From NCBI GenBank assembly GCA_964401355.1, contig CAYNYJ010000030.1, positions 1 to 38,611 of the forward strand: a stretch of 38,611 bases of DNA, read 5' to 3'. Origin of the DNA: SZUA-152 sp964401355 (GTDB taxonomy: Bacteria > Pseudomonadota > Gammaproteobacteria > SZUA-152). The notes beneath the pieces are model-generated. The model searched no databases, was not told the DNA's origin, and saw only the letters and a program-made list of their open reading frames with translations. The stretch's first letter is position 1; each line of letters begins with the position of its first letter. The translations under genes and the position numbers were made by a program. Below are positions 8,792 to 17,985 of this stretch, in pieces.

Positions 8792-9643
8792 GTGACTTCA
8801 CGCACTGTTCTCAATCTGACGCTGATACCGGTTTTAGCCGGACTCATTACCCTCGCCGTTTACGAACTCCGTAAAGACAATGCTCCGGTTGCAGCAAAAC
8901 TCACCTCACTCGATCCGGACCAGATTCAGTACCTGCGCCTGCAATCAACCGGCCGAGCCGATATTGAAATGAAGAAAATCGCTGGTCGCTGGCAAATGCT
9001 GACACCATTTTTGGTGGCCGCTAACCAGCAACGCATCAAACCGTTGTTAAAAATAGCCGGCGCGAAAATCATCGCCTCATATCCTATGGATCAAGTTGAC
9101 CCTCATCAATTGCAACTCGATACACCGACGCTCATTTTCACCCTCGATGAGATCATTTTACGCTTCGGTAACACCGAGGCGCTGAGTGGTAGCCGCTACG
9201 TGCAACAGGGACAAGTGGCTTATCTCATCACCGATCGATACAGCCACTTGGCCCGAGTGGCCGCCACCAAACTGGTAATGCCCACCTTGTTACACAGCGA
9301 TGAATCGATCACCGCTCTGCATTTACCCAAGCTCGAACTAAACTTGGTTGAGGGTCGTTGGCAGCATGTGGGAAATGACGGACACACCAACCCCGACCAC
9401 ATTCAGCAATTATTGGATGAGTGGCGTCACGCCCGGGCATTCGATATTCAAATACTGGATGCAAGCGCACACTCAACGCAGCAGGTTCGCATCACCACTC
9501 AATCGGCAACCATACTGTTTAAGCTGTTACGGACAGAGGATGAGCTGATTCTGCAACGCCAGGATCTCGGCCTGCAATACCACTTCCCGCTGGAGGCGAG
9601 CCGCACCTTGCTCAAGCTGCCAGTAACCGTTGACACTGGTTAA
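8792..9643 (+). CDS. DUF4340 domain protein (exporter accessory)
   Basis: A 283-residue protein with one N-terminal hydrophobic segment (LTLIPVLAGLITLAVYEL) and a DUF4340-type extracytoplasmic region, seen in IQYLRLQ, GRWQMLTPFLVAAN and the spaced strand repeats that follow. DUF4340 genes usually stand directly after a GldG-like gene in this exporter locus, as here. The start is a GTG at 8792, and the membrane segment begins within ten residues of it. It is most likely the last gene of the operon; mutM follows after about 90 bases. Confidence 0.75.
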   Translation: MTSRTVLNLTLIPVLAGLITLAVYELRKDNAPVAAKLTSLDPDQIQYLRLQSTGRADIEMKKIAGRWQMLTPFLVAANQQRIKPLLKIAGAKIIASYPMDQVDPHQLQLDTPTLIFTLDEIILRFGNTEALSGSRYVQQGQVAYLITDRYSHLARVAATKLVMPTLLHSDESITALHLPKLELNLVEGRWQHVGNDGHTNPDHIQQLLDEWRHARAFDIQILDASAHSTQQVRITTQSATILFKLLRTEDELILQRQDLGLQYHFPLEASRTLLKLPVTVDTG

Positions 9644-9730
9644 CCTACGACGCCTTTTTTCAAATCACCGCCACACTTTTGTCACAGCCATTTTCATACG
9701 CCTTTTCATAAACTCTGACTCAAAAACCAC

Positions 9731-10546
9731 ATGCCTGAATTACCCGAAGTCGAAACCACCTGTCGCGGCATCGCCCCTCACGTTACTGGCCGAATCGTGC
9801 AGTCAGTGGTGATTCGTCAATCCAGACTGCGCTGGCCAATACCCGCCAGCCTTAAAAAATGCTTAACCGGCCAACGCATCGAACAAGTCAGTCGGCGTGG
9901 GAAATACCTGTTTTTGCACACCAAAATTGGCACCGTGATCATTCATCTAGGCATGTCCGGCAGTTTACGCATTGCCCGGCAACAAGACCTCGTGGAAAAA
10001 CACGACCATGTTGATTTCGTATTTTCGGATGATTGCATCTTGCGTCTGCGGGACCCACGTCGCTTTGGCGCCGTGCTGTGGACCCGCCGTTCACCCCTCC
10101 AGCATAAACTGATTCGCTCACTCGGGCCCGAGCCACTCTCGGACGCATTCAATGCCGACATGCTTTTTCAACGCTCACGCAAGCGCCAATTAGCCATTAA
10201 GAACTTCATTATGGACAGTAAAATCGTGGTGGGAGTCGGCAACATTTATGCCAGCGAGGCACTATTTCGGGCAGGGATCCGACCAACTAGCGCGGCAGGG
10301 CGAGTCAGCCTGTCACGATATCAACGATTGGTCATTGCTATTAAAACGGTATTAAAAGAAGCGATAAAACAGGGCGGCACCACGCTTCGAGATTTTACCA
10401 ACAGCGAAGGCAAGCCCGGATATTTTCAACAAAAACTACAAGTATACGGTCGGGCAGGGCAGCCTTGTAAAATTTGCAGCACGACCCTCAAGCGCATCCA
10501 GCAAGGCCAACGGGCTACCTATTACTGCACCCGCTGCCAGCACTAA
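9731..10546 (+). CDS. mutM: Formamidopyrimidine-DNA glycosylase
   Basis: Removes oxidised purines such as 8-oxoguanine from DNA and nicks the abasic site. The catalytic start MPELPEVE is intact (Pro and Glu after Met removal), as is the conserved lysine in RRGKYLFL near residue 58. The helix-two-turn-helix contains VGVGNIYASEALF. The C-terminal zinc finger has four cysteines (CKIC and CTRC) with the lesion-contacting arginine in GQRATYYC. At 271 residues it has the normal length. The gene converges with the cold-shock gene at 10732; the 185 bases between hold no gene I can support. Confidence 0.95.
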   Translation: MPELPEVETTCRGIAPHVTGRIVQSVVIRQSRLRWPIPASLKKCLTGQRIEQVSRRGKYLFLHTKIGTVIIHLGMSGSLRIARQQDLVEKHDHVDFVFSDDCILRLRDPRRFGAVLWTRRSPLQHKLIRSLGPEPLSDAFNADMLFQRSRKRQLAIKNFIMDSKIVVGVGNIYASEALFRAGIRPTSAAGRVSLSRYQRLVIAIKTVLKEAIKQGGTTLRDFTNSEGKPGYFQQKLQVYGRAGQPCKICSTTLKRIQQGQRATYYCTRCQH

Positions 10547-10731
10547 TCTGCCACGGTCGATCCGCAACACTGATGTTTTGACTTTCTCCCAACGCCTGAA
10601 CTTACCAAGCAACGTCCGTATCATACTGCGTTCGTACAACCCGGCAACTGAAGGCTGACCAAGGACAGCCATCACGCCTCGCTATATTACAATAACTCAC
10701 GCTTTCCATTTTAGTAAACTGATTTGAAGGA

Positions 10732-10935
10732 TTAGTTGGGTTCCACGTTAACTGCAGACATCCCCTTATCACCCTGCTCCATGCTAAACGTAACTTCCTG
10801 GCCTTCCGCCAACGTCTTGAATCCCTCGCCTTCAATGTTGGTGTGATGAACAAAAATATCTTCACCGCCCTCTTTCGGAATAATAAATCCATACCCCTTT
10901 GCATCATTAAACCACTTCACTGTACCGTCAGACAT
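10732..10935 (-). CDS. Cold-shock domain protein (CspA family)
   Basis: A 67-residue single-stranded nucleic-acid binding protein, an RNA chaperone. RNP1 (KGYGFI) and RNP2 (DIFVHH) are present, with the aromatic surface residues of GTVKWFNDAKGYGFI. It is complete and of usual length. An AGGA about ten bases upstream of the ATG can serve as ribosome binding site. A good sigma70-like promoter lies at 11197-11226 on the same strand, which would give a leader of about 255 nucleotides; long leaders are a hallmark of cold-regulated csp genes. Which paralogue it is cannot be decided. Confidence 0.93.
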   Translation of the reverse strand: MSDGTVKWFNDAKGYGFIIPKEGGEDIFVHHTNIEGEGFKTLAEGQEVTFSMEQGDKGMSAVNVEPN

Positions 10936-11296
10936 TGCTCCACATCCTCTGTTGCTGTGTTATCTCCAAACTATGGCACGACTCACTTCGTCAAAGTGCC
11001 ACTCTACCGACCTGTCATCTTATTATCGAAAGTGCAGTATCGGCTTCACCATAACCACTATTAAACCGGTAATAACTGGAGTGTCCATCATGAGGTACTA
11101 CTGAGGGAAATGCGCAATTAGAACGTACATCCATTCACTTCTCACTATGCACTACTACTCATCAATACAACCACGTCAAGCAGTTAAAGTGGCTCAAGTA
11201 TAGACCCAAGATTCCAGTTATGCCAAGTACCTATTTGCCTCATTTCTCATTTTATTTCTACGTACAAGAATTAACCGTAAACCAGACACACATCAT
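10936..11296. other. Non-coding stretch between csp and asparagine synthase genes
   Basis: These 361 bases lie upstream of the cold-shock gene and downstream of the asparagine synthase gene. I see no coding signal. They hold the candidate csp promoter listed separately, and the remainder would be the csp leader. I see no clear rho-independent terminator for the asparagine synthase gene. Confidence 0.6.
11197..11226 (-). promoter_or_regulatory. Candidate sigma70 promoter for the csp gene
   Basis: On the minus strand, TTGGCA (11221-11226) and TATACT (11197-11202) are separated by 18 bases; each matches its consensus at five of six positions. Transcription would start near 11190 and run into the cold-shock gene with a leader of about 255 nucleotides. 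This is a motif match only. Confidence 0.45.
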
Positions 11297-13291
11297 TCAC
11301 TCGATTTCCAGATGAAAACACGCTGCCTGACGCTCTACATACAACTGGTGCAGCATCTGGATACTCAATACCAACAACAAGATCCATTCCATCTTCATTA
11401 CAGCATAATATTGACTCATGTCCTGTGGCTGGCCATAGGCATTAACCGCCTTCAAATAAGCCTGCACAACGGCCGGACGAAAAAATCCTGCTTTTTCCAA
11501 AGCTTGTTTGGACAAATAGGGTGACAATAGTTTTTGACGTTCATCGATAAAAAACCACTCCCGTATGGGCGTATAAAAAGCGCGCTTTTTATACGCAGTG
11601 GGATGTTCTGGGAGATGCGGCATCATCAATTTACGCAGCAGGTATTTTTCATCCATACCGTTCAATTTCAGGCCCGGTGGTATACGTGCCGTCAGCTCCA
11701 CCAATGGGTGATCCATAAACGGCACGCGCGCTTCCACACTGTGGGCCATACTTAAGCGGTCATTTTTCCAGAGTATCCAGCCCGGCAGACGGGTTTTGGT
11801 TTCGATATACAATGATTGATTTAACGGGTGCAAACCTTCCACCTTACTCCGCATATTTTCTGCCGCTAAATTGATGGCTTCATCATCAGCATTCTGCAGG
11901 CTATCGGTAAATAGCGCGTCACTCACATCATCAAGAATATGCCAGAAATCATGCCATGCAGGATAGCAACCAAACTGGCGGTTAACCGCACGTTGACGTT
12001 TTGGTTTATGACACTCAAACAAAAAACGCACATGCTCTTCAGCAAATTCCTTGCCGTATTCATTCAGGTAAAAACGTTTTCGCTGCCGACTGTTCTTTTG
12101 CTGATTTCCCCAGATGCGCATGGCATCCTGTCGAAAACAATCGTAACCGCCGAAGATTTCATCGGCACCATCACCGCTAAACACCACTTTTTGCCCATGG
12201 CCTTGCACCTGCTTCGACAACATAAACATCGGTACATCCAGAGCAATCCGCTGCGGTTGCTCCAGGTGATAAATACACTCGCGCAGAATCGATAACAGTT
12301 CTTCTCCAGACTGTTTACCCACATTGATCGTTTGGTTAGGCACGCCGAGATGCTCGGCGATTTGTTTGGCCAGAATAGATTCATCACTGTCCGGATTGTC
12401 AAAACCTATGGTGTAGGACTGTACCGTATTGGTCGCACTCTGCGCGGCATGTTGCGTCAACAAGTGCGTAGTGGTCGCAGAATCAATACCGCCAGACAAA
12501 TAGGCACCGATAGGCACGTCGCCAATCATGTGGCTACCAGCGGCATCATCCAGGGCATCGCCAAAACGGGTTAACCACTGATCTTCATCCAGACTTTCGT
12601 AATCTCCCTCACGCGGAAATTCCAAATCCCAGTACTGCTGTAGCACCGGCTCTCCGTTGGGGCTCACTGACAGCGTGTGACCAGGGGGCAATTCCAACAC
12701 ACCACGAAACGGTGTCTGGGGGCTCACTGCAAATTGATAGAGGAAATATGCACGGATCACCGCCGGATCCAGTTCCGGCTGCACCGCACCACTGGCAAAC
12801 AAAGCCTTGATTTCCGAACCGGCCAGCAAGGTATCGCCGTTCCAATGATAAAATAACGGTTTAATACCCAACCGGTCTCGCGCCAATATCAGTTCGCCAC
12901 TTTGCTGGTCGTGCAGCGCAAAGGCAAACATACCTCTCAACTTGCCGACACAAGCAATACCTTCCCGTTCAAACAGTCGCAACAGCACTTCGGTGTCCGA
13001 AAGGGTCTTGAACAACACGCCATCTTTTTCCAGCGTCCTACGCAACGCGGAAAAATTATAAATTTCGCCATTAAACACCAAGGCCAGGCGACCGTCATCA
13101 CTAAGCATTGGCTGGGCGCCGCCCACTATATCGACAATGCTCAACCGGGAATGACCCAGGGCAGCAGGGCCGCGTGTAATTTGTGTCAGGGCATCCGGGC
13201 CACGGTGTTCAATCGCTTTCACCATACGTCGAATAACAGCTGTTTCTGCCGCTCGGCCGTCACTGTGAAAGATAAGAGAGATGCCGCACAT
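11297..13291 (-). CDS. asnB: Asparagine synthase (glutamine-hydrolysing), AsnB family
   Basis: A 664-residue two-domain amidotransferase. The N-terminal glutaminase starts with the nucleophile Cys2 (MCGISLIFH) and has the RLSIVD and FNGEIYNF motifs. The synthetase domain has the pyrophosphate loop SGGIDSATT near residue 270 and GDGADEIFGGY near 377. It is about 110 residues longer than E. coli AsnB, so it could be a sugar or peptide amidotransferase of the same family rather than the primary asparagine synthase. It stands alone, divergent from the histidine kinase gene, with about 275 bases between them. Confidence 0.85.
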   Translation of the reverse strand: MCGISLIFHSDGRAAETAVIRRMVKAIEHRGPDALTQITRGPAALGHSRLSIVDIVGGAQPMLSDDGRLALVFNGEIYNFSALRRTLEKDGVLFKTLSDTEVLLRLFEREGIACVGKLRGMFAFALHDQQSGELILARDRLGIKPLFYHWNGDTLLAGSEIKALFASGAVQPELDPAVIRAYFLYQFAVSPQTPFRGVLELPPGHTLSVSPNGEPVLQQYWDLEFPREGDYESLDEDQWLTRFGDALDDAAGSHMIGDVPIGAYLSGGIDSATTTHLLTQHAAQSATNTVQSYTIGFDNPDSDESILAKQIAEHLGVPNQTINVGKQSGEELLSILRECIYHLEQPQRIALDVPMFMLSKQVQGHGQKVVFSGDGADEIFGGYDCFRQDAMRIWGNQQKNSRQRKRFYLNEYGKEFAEEHVRFLFECHKPKRQRAVNRQFGCYPAWHDFWHILDDVSDALFTDSLQNADDEAINLAAENMRSKVEGLHPLNQSLYIETKTRLPGWILWKNDRLSMAHSVEARVPFMDHPLVELTARIPPGLKLNGMDEKYLLRKLMMPHLPEHPTAYKKRAFYTPIREWFFIDERQKLLSPYLSKQALEKAGFFRPAVVQAYLKAVNAYGQPQDMSQYYAVMKMEWILLLVLSIQMLHQLYVERQAACFHLEIE

Positions 13292-13566
13292 AAAATAAGC
13301 AATTGCCTGACTGATGCGAATTTGACACCGTGAATTCAGTGTCTTTTATAATTATCTAAGCAGACTAACGGAATAAGGCCCTCGGAAACAAGCAGCAGCA
13401 TGACGAGCTACCGACTAAACTCCTCCGAATAGGCCCCGTATTGGCAGGTAACAGCTTGGCTAAACGCACTAAAGCCCCCTCCGTTCGAGCCACTTTAACC
13501 ACTTCATAACACTGATTGTTCCTTTCAGTTTTATGGACAGTAATAACTAGAGAAGGTTTTCGCGAC

Positions 13567-16278
13567 GTGACCATAAGTAACAACAGACACACCTATAGCT
13601 CACAGCCCGTTGTCATTGGTGGTTTTGCCACTATTCTGTTGCTGCTGCTCGGCTTATTTAGTGTTTGGTATCACAGCGTGGCAGAAAACAAGCGCGTATT
13701 GGCAGAGACCTCCCACCAACAAAACGAAATGCTGCTGATTTACCAGATCCGCGATGGTGCCAGCCGGCGTGCCGCTTTCCTTTTGCAAATGACACAGACC
13801 ATCAATGACCCGTTTTTACTCGACGAACAATACATCCATTTTAAAGAAGCCATTGATCCCTTGCTGACAGCCCGCAAACAATTATTAGGTTCCGACGCTT
13901 CCGAAATTATACTCAAAATGTGGGAAACGGCACGTCCTCATATGAACAAGGGCAGTCGGGTACAATACCAGGCAGCGGAACTGATGCTAGAAGGTAAATT
14001 CCTGGCAGCACAAACCGTCATCTTCAATGAAGTTTTGCCCATCCAACAGCTCGTCTTTCAAATACTCGATGACATGCTGGAAGCCCAGCGACAAACCGTT
14101 GATGCACAACTGGTTGCTGCCGCCCACGCAAACCGACGCATCGATACAATACTGGCAATACTGGCTGCTGTGACCCTTTTTATTGGGGTATTTGTTTCCA
14201 ACTTCGTGATTCGCCGTAGCAGACAGGCCGAAACTCAATTACGCCATCAGAGTGAACGCATCCGCTCACTGTACGAAATATCCGCCATATCCGGACTTTC
14301 CTCCAATGATCAAATTTCGGAAATGCTACGTTTGGGATGCCAGCTCATGGGAATGGAATTCGGCAGCTTGCTACGAGCCGACAAAACACAGGGTAACTAT
14401 GAAATCGTTTACGCCATCAATATCGACGGCAAAGCTGTTAATACCAATGAACACGATCTGTTAAATATTCCGCTGTTTCTCGCCACACTAAAACATAACG
14501 GGCCTCTCACCGTTAATGGTTATTCAAACACTGCCTCAAGCCATCAAAGTGACATCATCTCATCGCATTTTAAAAGTTATATCGGTGTTACTCTCACCTT
14601 GCATGATGCACTATTCGGCGTGCTTAACTTTAGTGCCGAAGAAGTGCGCAACACTACATTTACGGACATCGATAAAGATTTAATTACCCTCATGGGCCGT
14701 TGGGTCAGTGTCGTATTGGAACGCATTATGGAACAATCTGAACTGGCCGATGCCAAACAAATAGCGGAATCGGCTAATCACGCCAAGAGCGCATTCATTG
14801 CCAATATAAGTCATGAAATTCGCACACCGCTCACGGCAATTATTGGCTTCGCTAATTCACTATTAGATCCCAGCCACAATAACAAAGAACGTAATGACGC
14901 TGCCCAAACCATTGTTCGCAGCGGTGAACATTTACACGAGCTGATCAATGACATCCTCGACCTTTCCAAAATCGAGGCCGGACAATTGATCATTGAAAAA
15001 ATGCCGACATCACCTTTAGCTATCGTAGCCGAAGTCGAATCCGTCATTGGCTACCGGGCGCGCAATAAAGGATTACGTTTTATCATTAAGCCCGAATACC
15101 CACTGCCAGACACCATCATTAATGACCCTACCCGCCTAAAACAAATCCTGTTAAACCTGTGTTCCAATGCCACAAAATTTACACTAGAGGGTACTATCAC
15201 TATTCTCCTCCAATATGACACCCGCCAACGTCACATTATTTTCACCGTTTCCGACACTGGCATTGGCATGGACGAAGAAGAACTCACTCATATTTTTCAG
15301 CCCTTTTCACAGGCCGACTCCAGCACCACACGATGCTTTGGCGGTACCGGCCTAGGCTTGTGGATTTCTCGACAACTGGCACAACGCTTGGGTGGTGACA
15401 TCACCTGCAAGAGTGAAAAAGGTCAGGGCAGCAGCTTCGAGGTACGATTGGTGATTGGTGCCGTTGAGCACCTTAAATTGATCCGTGAAGCACCCGACAA
15501 TCTACTTCCTGCCATCAGTAAAACATCAAATAATAACAAACATGTCCCACAACTGAATGGCCGGGTCTTGTTGGCAGAAGATAATCACGACGTCCAAAAA
15601 TTGATTGGCCTAATAATCAGTAAAACAGGTGTAAATGTTGTGACCGTCGATAATGGCCAAATAGCTATTGAGGAAACCATGGCCAGGGAATTTGATTTAA
15701 TTCTAATGGACATACAAATGCCCATCATGGACGGCATAGAAGCGGCTACATGGCTTCGCAATACAGGATATTCCAAACCCATTATCGCACTTTCAGCCGC
15801 TGCATTCAAACAGGACCAAGAAAAAATCAACCGCGCAGAATTCGATGAATTCCTGACAAAACCTCTGATAATTGCACAATTCTATGACATGCTTACAAAA
15901 TATTTATCACCCAGAAAAAATCAACCTGGCATAGCAAAAACAGCCTCACGCCCACATTTAAAAATTAGTGAGGAACTAAAAAAAGACTCTGATTTTTTAG
16001 CCTTGGTCGAGATATTTATAGTAGACCTACCAAAACAGGTAACAGCGATAGTCACTGCCGCGAACAATGCGGATTGGGATCAGGTACAAGCCGTATCACA
16101 TAAACTTAAAGGTTCCGGTGCCGCATTTGGTTTCCCGGAAATTACCGATATTGCCCATCGCATCAATCAGCAAACGAAGACAAGCCATGGCGACCTACCG
16201 AATCAAGCGCTTTTGGATAATATTTCCGCCCTTCAGAAATGCTGTGCTGCCATCATTGATAAGAAAACCATACTGTAA
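13567..16278 (+). CDS. Hybrid sensor histidine kinase (TM-GAF-HisKA-HATPase-REC-Hpt)
   Basis: A membrane hybrid kinase of 903 residues. Order: membrane helix at about 18-38, a periplasmic helical sensor, a second helix at about 200-220, a GAF-like domain, a HisKA H-box with His416 (ISHEIRTPL), an ATPase domain with N-box NLCSNATKF and glycine boxes DTGIGMD and GGTGLGLWIS, a receiver domain with Asp715 (LMDIQMP), and a C-terminal Hpt domain with His845 (SHKLKGSG). All phosphotransfer residues are present. The GTG at 13567 is preferred because AGAAGG sits ten bases upstream; a TTG at 13516 would add 17 residues. No response regulator is adjacent, so its output is unknown. Confidence 0.9.
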   Translation: MTISNNRHTYSSQPVVIGGFATILLLLLGLFSVWYHSVAENKRVLAETSHQQNEMLLIYQIRDGASRRAAFLLQMTQTINDPFLLDEQYIHFKEAIDPLLTARKQLLGSDASEIILKMWETARPHMNKGSRVQYQAAELMLEGKFLAAQTVIFNEVLPIQQLVFQILDDMLEAQRQTVDAQLVAAAHANRRIDTILAILAAVTLFIGVFVSNFVIRRSRQAETQLRHQSERIRSLYEISAISGLSSNDQISEMLRLGCQLMGMEFGSLLRADKTQGNYEIVYAINIDGKAVNTNEHDLLNIPLFLATLKHNGPLTVNGYSNTASSHQSDIISSHFKSYIGVTLTLHDALFGVLNFSAEEVRNTTFTDIDKDLITLMGRWVSVVLERIMEQSELADAKQIAESANHAKSAFIANISHEIRTPLTAIIGFANSLLDPSHNNKERNDAAQTIVRSGEHLHELINDILDLSKIEAGQLIIEKMPTSPLAIVAEVESVIGYRARNKGLRFIIKPEYPLPDTIINDPTRLKQILLNLCSNATKFTLEGTITILLQYDTRQRHIIFTVSDTGIGMDEEELTHIFQPFSQADSSTTRCFGGTGLGLWISRQLAQRLGGDITCKSEKGQGSSFEVRLVIGAVEHLKLIREAPDNLLPAISKTSNNNKHVPQLNGRVLLAEDNHDVQKLIGLIISKTGVNVVTVDNGQIAIEETMAREFDLILMDIQMPIMDGIEAATWLRNTGYSKPIIALSAAAFKQDQEKINRAEFDEFLTKPLIIAQFYDMLTKYLSPRKNQPGIAKTASRPHLKISEELKKDSDFLALVEIFIVDLPKQVTAIVTAANNADWDQVQAVSHKLKGSGAAFGFPEITDIAHRINQQTKTSHGDLPNQALLDNISALQKCCAAIIDKKTIL

Positions 16279-16361
16279 AACAGAGCCTGTTTCAGCCACC
16301 ATACCCCCTGCAACAACCTCAAAATATTAAACCTACCGTACACGACGATAACCAATTACAT

Positions 16362-16898
16362 TCACTTAAAACCAATTTCTACTTTCAACTGGCCTTCCAC
16401 AACCTTAAAGACTTTTAAAACACTTTTAGCCAGTGAATGATTCAAATCTTGTTCATTGACTTTATAAATACGCACTAGCGGAAACGTATTCTTTCCAATC
16501 GTTTCAACAATTTCCTGCAATTCCATCAGCATATCTATATCCACGCCCGGGATATCAAGCCGCTGTATACGAGGATTGTTTAAATATAAACTGCCGGAAA
16601 AAGGCTTATAACTTACTCCCAGCAAAAACCGCACATAGCCACGATACATCCTGCCATCCGATACATTGGCATCAACTGGAATGACTAAAACAATATTCTC
16701 ACTATTTTTAGTTAGTCTTACTTTTGGATCTTGCAATGAAACACGTGCAATAGTGGTGTACTCCCGTATTGGAAAATACGCTTGCAATACACTTTGCACG
16801 TGTATATCCGTCAAACTTATTTTGAAAGCCGCCTGGGATACACTCGATAGACCTAGCAAAATAACAAAGAGCAGTAAAGATCTAATCTGTCTAACCAT
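16362..16898 (-). CDS. DUF1439 (YceB-like) exported protein
   Basis: A 178-residue protein with a signal peptide (basic MVRQIR, hydrophobic core, cleavage likely after SVSQA). The mature part shows the DUF1439 layout: ISLTDIHVQSVLQAYFPI near the start, a middle strand with DPKVRL, and NNPRIQRLDIPG. There is no lipobox cysteine, so it should be periplasmic rather than a lipoprotein. Function is unknown for the family. The gene converges on the histidine kinase gene. Its upstream region runs into the tRNA remnant at 17118, so its original promoter neighbourhood may have changed. Confidence 0.72.
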   Translation of the reverse strand: MVRQIRSLLLFVILLGLSSVSQAAFKISLTDIHVQSVLQAYFPIREYTTIARVSLQDPKVRLTKNSENIVLVIPVDANVSDGRMYRGYVRFLLGVSYKPFSGSLYLNNPRIQRLDIPGVDIDMLMELQEIVETIGKNTFPLVRIYKVNEQDLNHSLAKSVLKVFKVVEGQLKVEIGFK

Positions 16899-17117
16899 CT
16901 AAAAACGACCTTTTAATGATTTTATTCTTATATACGGTTCACAGTGTACGCTTTCTGATAATTTCAGAAAAGACGATACCTGCAAAGTGTGGGATAAATC
17001 ATTGACACAAAGCACTGATTCAAATGAGTCGAGAGACCTGAAACCGTGCCTACTATATGCTGTGACTAAAAGGACTACCGATAACAGAGCGGAAATCCAA
17101 AGACTCCGCATCAAAGT

Positions 17118-17163
17118 TGGCGCGCCTGACAGGATTTGAACCTGTGACCCCTGCCTTCGGAGG
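17118..17163 (-). pseudogene. 3' half of a tRNA-Arg(CCG), orphaned
   Basis: Read on the minus strand this is the anticodon loop (CTCCGAA), the 3' anticodon stem GGCAG, variable loop, a perfect T arm (ACAGG, loop, CCTGT), acceptor strand CAGGCGC, discriminator G and CCA. Upstream of it (above 17163) there is no D arm or 5' acceptor strand. Its acceptor strand pairs perfectly with the 5' half at 26282 (GCGCCTG), but not with the intact tRNA at 17228. Its anticodon stem would pair with that 5' half with one C-A mismatch. The body resembles the E. coli tRNA-Arg(CCG). Confidence 0.85.
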
Positions 17164-17212
17164 CTTACAATCATAGCAAAAATGGGCACAGAGGCTAAAG
17201 GTCAAAATCTGA

Positions 17213-17218
17213 TATAAT
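17213..17218 (+). promoter_or_regulatory. -10 element of the intact tRNA-Arg
   Basis: TATAAT lies nine bases before the first base of tRNA-Arg, a perfect -10 consensus. I see no clear -35 hexamer at the usual distance. Its presence suggests that the intact tRNA at 17228 is expressed. Confidence 0.55.
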
Positions 17219-17227
17219 CCGCATTCT

Positions 17228-17304
17228 GCGCCCGTAGCTCAGCTGGATAGAGTACCGCCCTCCGAAGGCGGGGGTCGCGCGTTCGAATCGCGCCGGGCGC
17301 ACCA
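17228..17304 (+). tRNA. tRNA-Arg(CCG), intact
   Basis: A complete 77-base tRNA gene including encoded CCA. Acceptor strands GCGCCCG and CGGGCGC pair perfectly; the anticodon stem is CCGCC/GGCGG with loop CTCCGAA, giving anticodon CCG for arginine CGG codons. The T arm is GCGCG, TTCGAAT, CGCGC. The discriminator base is A, where E. coli tRNA-Arg(CCG) has G. A TATAAT box stands just upstream. Its first 41 bases are repeated with one mismatch at 26282-26322. Confidence 0.95.
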
Positions 17305-17363
17305 CTTCTATTTGTATCAGTAAGTTACCAGCTTCATTTTTCCTGCTTTTTACTTAAGATTGT

Positions 17364-17737
17364 GGCTCTTCCCCAGATGAGGTGGGTAGGATTCACCGCA
17401 TAACGGCCTCAGGATAAAGATCCAGGCCGCCAAGGTGAAAGTAAATGGCATTCGCAAAGCGATCTTTATTACGAAAACCACGGCTGCGTACCTTGATCAT
17501 TTTGATGCGACGATTAAGCCCCTCTGCCGGCCCATTGCTGACTTTTAATACGATGGCATTGAGTATGCCCCACAGATGTTTTTTGATCGTTCGAGCCACT
17601 TTCTTAATGGGTTCAAGGCGACTGCGAACGGCCCAGGATAACCACCGCCCCCAGCCTTTAAGCGCCCATGTTTTATTTACGTAGTGCCAGAGTGACATAG
17701 CAAGTTCTTTGATAGCCCAGGCGCACGCGGTCTTGAG
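17364..17737 (-). mobile_element. ISL3-family insertion sequence, 3' part
   Basis: The outer end at 17364 begins GGCTCTTCCCCAGAT, the terminal repeat also seen at 37621. Inside it, on the minus strand, the C-terminal third of an ISL3-type transposase runs from 17737 to 17393 (about 114 codons). Recognisable motifs are SNGPAEGLNRRIK and RSRGFRNKDRFANAIYF. The element stops abruptly at 17737, where a toxin gene fragment begins. The eight bases outside this end (AAGATTGT) do not match, in either orientation, those outside the copy at 37621 (GATTTTAA), so they need not be halves of one insertion. Confidence 0.82.
17393..17737 (-). pseudogene. ISL3 transposase, C-terminal fragment
   Basis: Codes for the last 114 or so residues of a DDE transposase of the ISL3 family, starting in-frame at LKTACAWAIKELA and ending LYPEAVMR. 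The catalytic glutamate region (NGPAEGLNR) is present; the zinc-finger and DDE aspartates are not. The preceding in-frame codons (MVYLTQYIQ) come from the joined toxin fragment, not from the IS. It cannot make a working enzyme. Confidence 0.85.
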
Positions 17738-17985
17738 CTGAATATATTGCGTTAGATAAACCATCTGCGGCGGTAGATTGGGTAGATACGGTATTCGAAT
17801 CCGTTAAACGGCTAAAGAAATTTCCACGAAGTGGGCGCGTAATTCCTGAAGTTTAGTTAGATGAGTTTCGTGAAATAATTTTAGACAACTACCGTATCAT
17901 CTATAGAATTGAAGAAAAACAAATCTCAATTCTTACGGTGCGTAGTGGCAGGGAAATTCTACCAGTTGACGAGGTATTGGCATAA
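17738..17985 (+). pseudogene. ParE/RelE-family toxin, truncated and with an in-frame stop
   Basis: In one frame the sequence reads EYIALDKPSAAVDW, then VFESVKRLKKFPRSGRVIPE, a TAG at 17854-17856, and then FREIILDNYRIIYRI and ISILTVRSGREILPVDE, ending in TAA at 17983. This is the ParE/RelE toxin layout (ribosome- or gyrase-targeting toxins of type II systems). The first 20 or so residues are missing because the ISL3 fragment abuts it at 17737. No ParD-type antitoxin gene is present. The stop codon leads directly into an attC-like palindrome, as in an integron cassette. Confidence 0.75.

Noticed and set aside
16899..17189. A 96-codon minus-strand frame through the tRNA 3' half.
   Set aside because: It reads through a tRNA sequence; composition and start are not gene-like.
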